Source: Podospora bellae-mahoneyi (Eukaryota > Ascomycota > Sordariomycetes > Sordariales > Podosporaceae). From it: a DNA stretch of 64,000 nucleotides. Under the pieces are notes generated by a model. It saw nothing but the letters and a program-made list of their open reading frames with translations, was not told the DNA's origin and ran no database searches. Positions 59,135-64,000 of this stretch are shown here, piece by piece. The stretch covers positions 3,162,001 through 3,226,000 of the forward strand of contig NC_085885.1 of the NCBI RefSeq assembly GCF_035222275.1, in the 5' to 3' direction. The stretch's first letter is position 1; each line of letters begins with the position of its first letter. The position numbers were made by a program, and so were the translations under genes.

Positions 59135-60056
59135 ATGGATGAGTTCACAGGAAATCTTGAGGGCAAAGTTGCAATCGGTAAGGTACTCCTCCGCAGTTGA
59201 CAGTGAACTATCCGAGATCTGACTCCATCCTGCCAGTAACCGGCGCCTCTCGCGGCATTGGGGCAACCATTGCAACCACACTCGCTCAACATGGATGTGC
59301 TGTAGTAATAAACTACAACAACTCCGCCGCAGAAGCCAAGATCCTGGGGAAACAGATTAATAAGGACTACGATGTGACAACCTACGCCGTGCAGGCCGAT
59401 GTCTCCAAACCCGAGGAAGTAGCCCAACTGTTTGAAAAGACTGTCAAAGTGCTGGGAAGGGTTGACATAGTTGTCAGCAACGCTGGCGTTGAGCATTTCG
59501 GCAATCTTGCTGCAGTGCAATCGGAGGAGATCGACCATGTCTTCGATGTCAATGTCAAGGGCCAGTTCTTCGTCGCTCAACAAGCGGAGAAGTATATGGA
59601 GGAAAGGGGGAGGCTGATACTGACAAGCAGTATTTCTGCCGTAATGGTATGTTCCCACGCCCTGGAGTTTCTTCTGTTGTTGAGTCTTACGCTGAGAAAT
59701 ATGGCCAGGGCGTACCACATCACACAATCTATGCGGCGTCCAAAGCGGCGGTTACGGGAATGACCAAGTGCCTGGCATGGGATTTTGGAAAGAAGAACAT
59801 CACAGTGAATTGCATCGCAGCTGGCGGTGTCAAGAGTGATATGTATGACAAGAATGCAAAGGAGTACATGAAGGACGGGGATGAACTGAGTGTGGCGGAA
59901 ATCGACGCTCGTATATCATCTTGGAGTCCACTAGGAAGGGTTGGGATGCCGGAAGATATTGCTGGTGTGGTTGCATTGCTGGCAAGCGATGAAGCAGGAT
60001 GGATCACTGGACAGACCTTGCATGTTAGTGGAGGCGCTCACATGGCCACTGCCTAA
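59135..60056 (+). CDS. Short-chain dehydrogenase/reductase (tetrahydroxynaphthalene-reductase-like)
   Basis: Three exons (59135-59177, 59237-59646, 59709-60056; introns of 59 and 62 bases in phase) encode 266 residues. Classical SDR: TGASRGIGA (cofactor loop, split just before it by intron 1), NYNNSAAEA, the NAG-type motif (VVSNAGVEHFG), the catalytic Ser in LILTSSISAV, YAASKAAVTGM (Tyr-x-x-x-Lys) and the end ITGQTLHVSGGAHM. The absence of an acidic residue after the second strand (INYNNS) suggests NADPH. Close relatives include THN/versicolorin-type ketoreductases, but no polyketide synthase or other cluster gene is nearby, so the pathway is unknown. Confidence 0.9.
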
Positions 60057-60749
60057 GATTACAGCATTCATTGTAGTTTGTTGTAAGATTAACCTTGTTT
60101 GTTTCTTTTATTCTTTTTCCACTGATTTTGGTACATCATAAGGATGAACTGTTTCAGGCCGCGGTTGAAATTGGAATCAGAACGAACCTCAAGCTTGAAT
60201 CCAGGAGAGGGTGACGACCTCTGAAAATTTGCCAATGAGGAATTTTGTTCGTGACATCTAATGATGATGGTGCTAAATAGGGTTAAGAGATGTAGCTAAA
60301 TCTACCACACATTTTTGAAAGCCACTCAGATACTTAGATATTTAGGTACCTATACTTCAAGTGCCGGGAAATCTTGAAAAGCGTCTCAATATGGATACTC
60401 GAATGTTCATGAACCCAAAACCGCGGCTGATGCTGTTTCCTATTGATAGGGATTAGCCGCCCGTGAGAACCGCAGCATGTTAACTATCGAAAGATTTTAT
60501 CACATGATGTCTTCGTAGAAGCCTGCTTGTGTTCGTGGTCTGTAGGCACACCTGCTGCATGGCTCTCCTCAGAATGACCGAGGTGCAGAAAGAAGACCGG
60601 GCAGGAGCGACTGGAGTCGGGTCACCAACAGCACTCCTCTTTCCATCTCTACACTCCATCTCAGGCATCTACTGGAGGCCCCTAATAGTTATTCTCCCCT
60701 CCTTCCTCGTTTTATTGTCTTCCACTATTCAAGTCCATTCACCGCAATC
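60057..60749. other. Intergenic, no gene seen
   Basis: About 690 bases between the SDR gene and the kinase-like relic. Nothing supported. Confidence 0.5.
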
Positions 60750-63117
60750 ATGCCATTCAGACCCAAAGAAGAGTTCCATTTGATGCTTCGAAGGATCAAG
60801 CGCACCAACTATGACGACCAGGATTTCTATGCGCAGCGAGATATCGTAGATTGGATGGAAGTAGTCGAAAATGGCAATAACGCATCGAACGCGGCTCTGC
60901 TTTTTACCAGCGCCTACGGCTTCGACTCGTTTGTGCCTGTACGAGATGAAGATTTGGAGGGAGCGCTGGTTGTTTTTGCCTTTCTCATCCACATGAATTG
61001 CGGGAATCTCATACACATCTTCATATCATACTCTCAAGACGACACGCTTGATCGAGACATCCCCAGTGGGATTCGCGACGCCATCCGGTGCCGTCATCTG
61101 CGGCCCGAATCGCAGATACAATAGCTTATAGATCGGTTCGACGACGAGCGCTGGGCATTCGTGCCAGTTAGGGTTGAGGATATCTGCCGAAAAGCAAAAG
61201 TGCTGGAAACGGGTTTTTACATCCTCCCATTCTGCAGGAAGGAAGTCGTAAGACTTCCTGGACCTGTTCACACAGCGGTGAACAATGTTTGGATCCAGAG
61301 TGATCTCGTCTCGGGAGAGCTCAGTGAGAAGTTCAAGGGGTCAGAGACAGAAGATAACGAGTTTGGTCAGTTAAGTTATCCCGTTCTATGTGAGATAAGT
61401 CCATATGCGTTTGCCCCAGTAGCGTGAGCTCTACTAAATAAGACTTTTCCAGTGCTATCGTCCCGCCTTGTTTTCATATTAAAGCAACTATCAAGTGTTC
61501 AGGGATGAAATCAGCCACTTTGAGGGCATCGGAATGCTCAAAGGAGCGATTAAATGCCATGGAAGCCTCCTGTACAAAGGCTCCGGTGAGGGAGATTACG
61601 GGGAATGCCACATCCTTTCTGAGGGTGTCGAACAAAGTCTTTATGATCTCCTTACCTCGATAGCAGCACCAAGTACAGATCTCGAAATCGTTAACTCCTG
61701 GACTAGGATATTCGGTGTGGCGGAGACTTTATCTGACCTGGAGAAAATGGAATACAAATTTCCAAATGAAAAGTCGTGCTGTCAAAAGGGTACGTTGCTG
61801 AAGTCAATTGTATGGTCACTCGCTGATTCTTGCCGGATAATCCAGATGGCATGGCTATACCGACCCTAACAGTATTTTCTGGGTTAAGGATAAATTCAAG
61901 CTTGAAGACTTTAACCAATCTAAGTTGGAAGTAAAAAGGTCTTTGCATCGGCTCAACGTGGAGATGACTCACAGGGCCTTGTGATCCGGTATGATATTTG
62001 TACATTTTGCATATATATCCTCGCACCGACTTATATTAAAATTACTCGTCCAGGTTCCCCAGAATGCACACCCGGGCGGCGGATAACACAGTTTACCATG
62101 AAATCATTGCACGGGATGACCATTTGGTCCCCGGGATGCGTTTTGTCCAGTTTTGCGACGTGAATTGTTTTCGGGCCAGACGGCTATGATAAATATCAGA
62201 GACTTCATTCCCATGCCATTCGCGCTGTGCCAACGGCCCAGACCGACGAAGGTGTCTCACTTCATAAATGTGGCTTTCACGATGGCTTTGCGCTTTTGCA
62301 GTCAGTCCAAGACTGGCACCAGTTTTTGCGTCTCTCACTTAGGCTGTCAGACACCATCACTGGCAAGGTGCTGGATTTTATTGAAGTAAAACTGTTGGTG
62401 AACGACCCCAAAGAGCGAATTTTATCAAGAAAGTTGGTCCGGGTGCTTGAGGAAATTATTGTTCAAGCGAAACATGATTATGACACGGCTATAAAGAATC
62501 GCGGAATGCTCCCAGACGAATTCTTCAAGGAGTTGCAGGATCTGGATATTGAAAAATATGGAAGCATCCATGTCAGCGAAAGCCCCGACGCTGACAGCAG
62601 TGACGATGAAGAAGCAGCTCATGAAGCTCGGCAGTCCCAGTCTTCCCGTAGTGCTAGTTTGGACAGATCGTCAGTCAGCGGAGCGAAGTCACCTACCGAT
62701 GACGAAAAGACTGAGGAGGCGCCTAGTCCCAGGACTCAACACAGAAAGCTACCAATCTCTTCTGCAGAACAACACCAGCCTGCCTCAAGCACATATAGTG
62801 ATGCAGCGACCCATCGCCCGCCTAGTTCGAGCCGAAACCGAGACTCATCACCGGATGAGCACTCTGTTTCCAACCTTGAGAGAGACTCCTCGATGGATCG
62901 CAGGTCAACCCCAAGCCGTGAGGGGAGTCCCTCTGTTGACGGCGAGCGAGACCTCTGGTCTTTTGGTTTTGGAATCCCGAAGGCTCGTGCTAAGGCTCGT
63001 GCGAAGGGGCAGAAGCAAGAAAGAACCGCATCCAAGAAAAATGATGGATTTGATTGGGAAGCATGGGGTCAGGCTGCTGCTCGTACCGACATGATGCCAC
63101 CAGCAATGCCTGTTTAA
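60750..63117 (+). pseudogene. Decayed fungal protein-kinase-like gene
   Basis: Pieces in family order: MPFRPKEEFHLMLRRIKRTN, LVVFAFLIHMNCGNLIHIF, then TAG at 61122 after SQIQ (probably former CAG) and, in the same frame, LIDRFDDERWAFVPVRVED, CRKAKVLETGFYILPFCRKE and NNVWIQSDLVSGELSEKFKG. Frames then change through FRDEISHFEGIGMLKGAIKC, FWVKDKFKLEDF (remnant of the kinase DFG region), WSPGCVLSSFA and VQDWHQFLRLSLRLSDTITG. The final 297-codon frame ends in a Ser/Asp/Arg-rich tail with a basic KARAKARAKGQ. This matches orphan kinase-domain proteins common in Sordariomycetes, often near incompatibility genes. The HRD and APE motifs are not readable. There are several frame changes and at least two in-frame stops. 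Confidence 0.6.
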
Positions 63118-63717
63118 GCTGAGCAGAGTGGTGCATGATAAATCCTTGTACTGGCGGCTTCGGAAGGACTACCTTGTTTAGCGGGAAACACGAATAATGC
63201 TTGGTTTCATTTGTTTCTTTTCACTATGATGACGATCCAATTTCTGGCCTGCTCCTTGGTGGCGTTCAGATTGGATATTGGTTGCATATATCGGCATTGA
63301 AATACCATCTTTTCTATCTTTTCGATTGGTTGCGGGCTTGGTGGTTATGAACAAGTCGACCGGACTCTTGATGTCCTCGAATTTATCGGCAATAGGTATC
63401 GATGGAAAATCAGACGAACCATAACTCATGGTACAGCGGCTGTCGCCCCTGCACCGCCCTCGTCGGTAGCCTGCAATGGCCTGCCACACCCCCAAGGCAC
63501 AGCACCTGGCAGACTAAGGTACCTCTGTGGCTCAGTTTGTTACCCAACATGAAACTATAAAGGAATCTAAGGCTGCGCAGTTTTTGACACGTCTCTTTTC
63601 CCTTCGTTATCATGTCCTTCCCCCTTCCTGATGTCCAGCCAAATTCACGATTCGTAGATCGGTACGGATACTTGACTTTGAGAAGCTGACTTGAATCACA
63701 ACTCAGGAGCCCTCCAA
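63118..63717. other. Intergenic, upstream of the HET gene
   Basis: 600 bases. Minus-strand frames of 105 and 155 codons overlap here but have no family resemblance. Confidence 0.45.
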
Positions 63718-64000
63718 ATGTCTTCAACAGAAGAATCAGCCTCAAACGTGGCAGGAACCAGCTCTGCCGGAATGTTGTATGAATATGCACCCCTGCCCGA
63801 GAGTAACGCATTTCGCGTCCTGATTCTAGAGCCCGGTGGAGTTGACGACACCCTGTGCTGCTCCCTTGAGATAACAACCCTCAACAAGCCCATCCCATAC
63901 GAAGCCATCTCGTATGTATGGGGAAACACGCATCGGGACCACCCCATCCGCATCAACGGCCGAGCCGGCCACATCACCGCCAACCTCTGGCGCGCGTTGC
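63718..64000 (+). CDS. HET-domain (heterokaryon incompatibility) protein, 5' part only
   Basis: ATG at 63718 (MSSTEESASNVAGTSSAG) with an open frame to the window edge (94 codons). YEYAPLPESNAFRVLILEPG and the signature PIPYEAISYVWG mark the first block of the HET domain; the frame continues IRINGRAGHITANLWRAL, the usual second block. HET proteins trigger cell death after fusion of unlike strains. The rest, including any partner domain, lies outside the window. No break is seen in the part present. Confidence 0.85.
   Translation, partial: MSSTEESASNVAGTSSAGMLYEYAPLPESNAFRVLILEPGGVDDTLCCSLEITTLNKPIPYEAISYVWGNTHRDHPIRINGRAGHITANLWRAL

Overview
The window is nuclear DNA of a filamentous ascomycete, most likely a Sordariomycete. 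The genes are dense and broken by short introns of about 47-76 bases with GTRNGT donors and YAG acceptors. The gene set is typical of that class: a Zn2Cys6 regulator, a killer-toxin-like chitinase, a PTH11/SAT4-type rhodopsin-domain protein, a GT15 mannosyltransferase, SHE9/MDM33, and a HET-domain gene cut by the right edge. The genus cannot be fixed from the sequence. No rRNA, tRNA, CRISPR or prokaryote-style operon was seen.

Layout. 1-2.5 kb: an intact Zn2Cys6 transcription factor. 3.2-11.5 kb: an accessory stretch holding a carnosine-N-methyltransferase-like gene with one frame break, a decayed membrane-protein gene, the 3' end of a pogo/Fot1 DNA transposon, an intact serine-beta-lactamase-like gene, a possible NLR-type N-terminus, and a broken DUF2236 (mpaB-like) gene. 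11.9-16.4 kb: a conserved hypothetical, a metallophosphoesterase, small doubtful ORFs and a FAR1-type zinc-finger protein. 16.8-23.5 kb: a 1506-residue secreted LysM/CBM18/GH18 chitinase with a hydrophobic tail, divergent from a 335-residue secreted protein. 24-30.6 kb: a second decayed stretch with a deaminase-like relic, a DUF3505 relic beside a very AT-rich block, two orphan genes and a Nudix/DUF4743 gene, all with interrupted frames. 31.2-34.4 kb: PDX2 and PDX1, the two subunits of pyridoxal phosphate synthase, divergently transcribed. 36-60 kb: mostly intact conserved genes (rhodopsin-domain protein, RNA polymerase III subunit RPC37, PAT1, KTR-type mannosyltransferase, mitochondrial S12, acyl-CoA dehydrogenase, PKC1, SHE9, SDR reductase). 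60.7-64 kb: a decayed kinase-like gene and the start of a HET gene.

Two themes stand out. First, housekeeping genes are intact through many exons, while lineage-specific genes carry in-frame TAG/TAA codons, some at likely former Gln codons, plus one-base frame breaks. This suggests RIP-like C-to-T mutation and relaxed constraint, although assembly indels could explain part of it. Second, two divergent gene pairs probably share control regions. PDX1/PDX2 have Gcn4/CPC1-type TGACTCA sites. The chitinase and its secreted neighbour share an intergenic hairpin whose core is CGG-N9-CCG, a zinc-cluster-type site.
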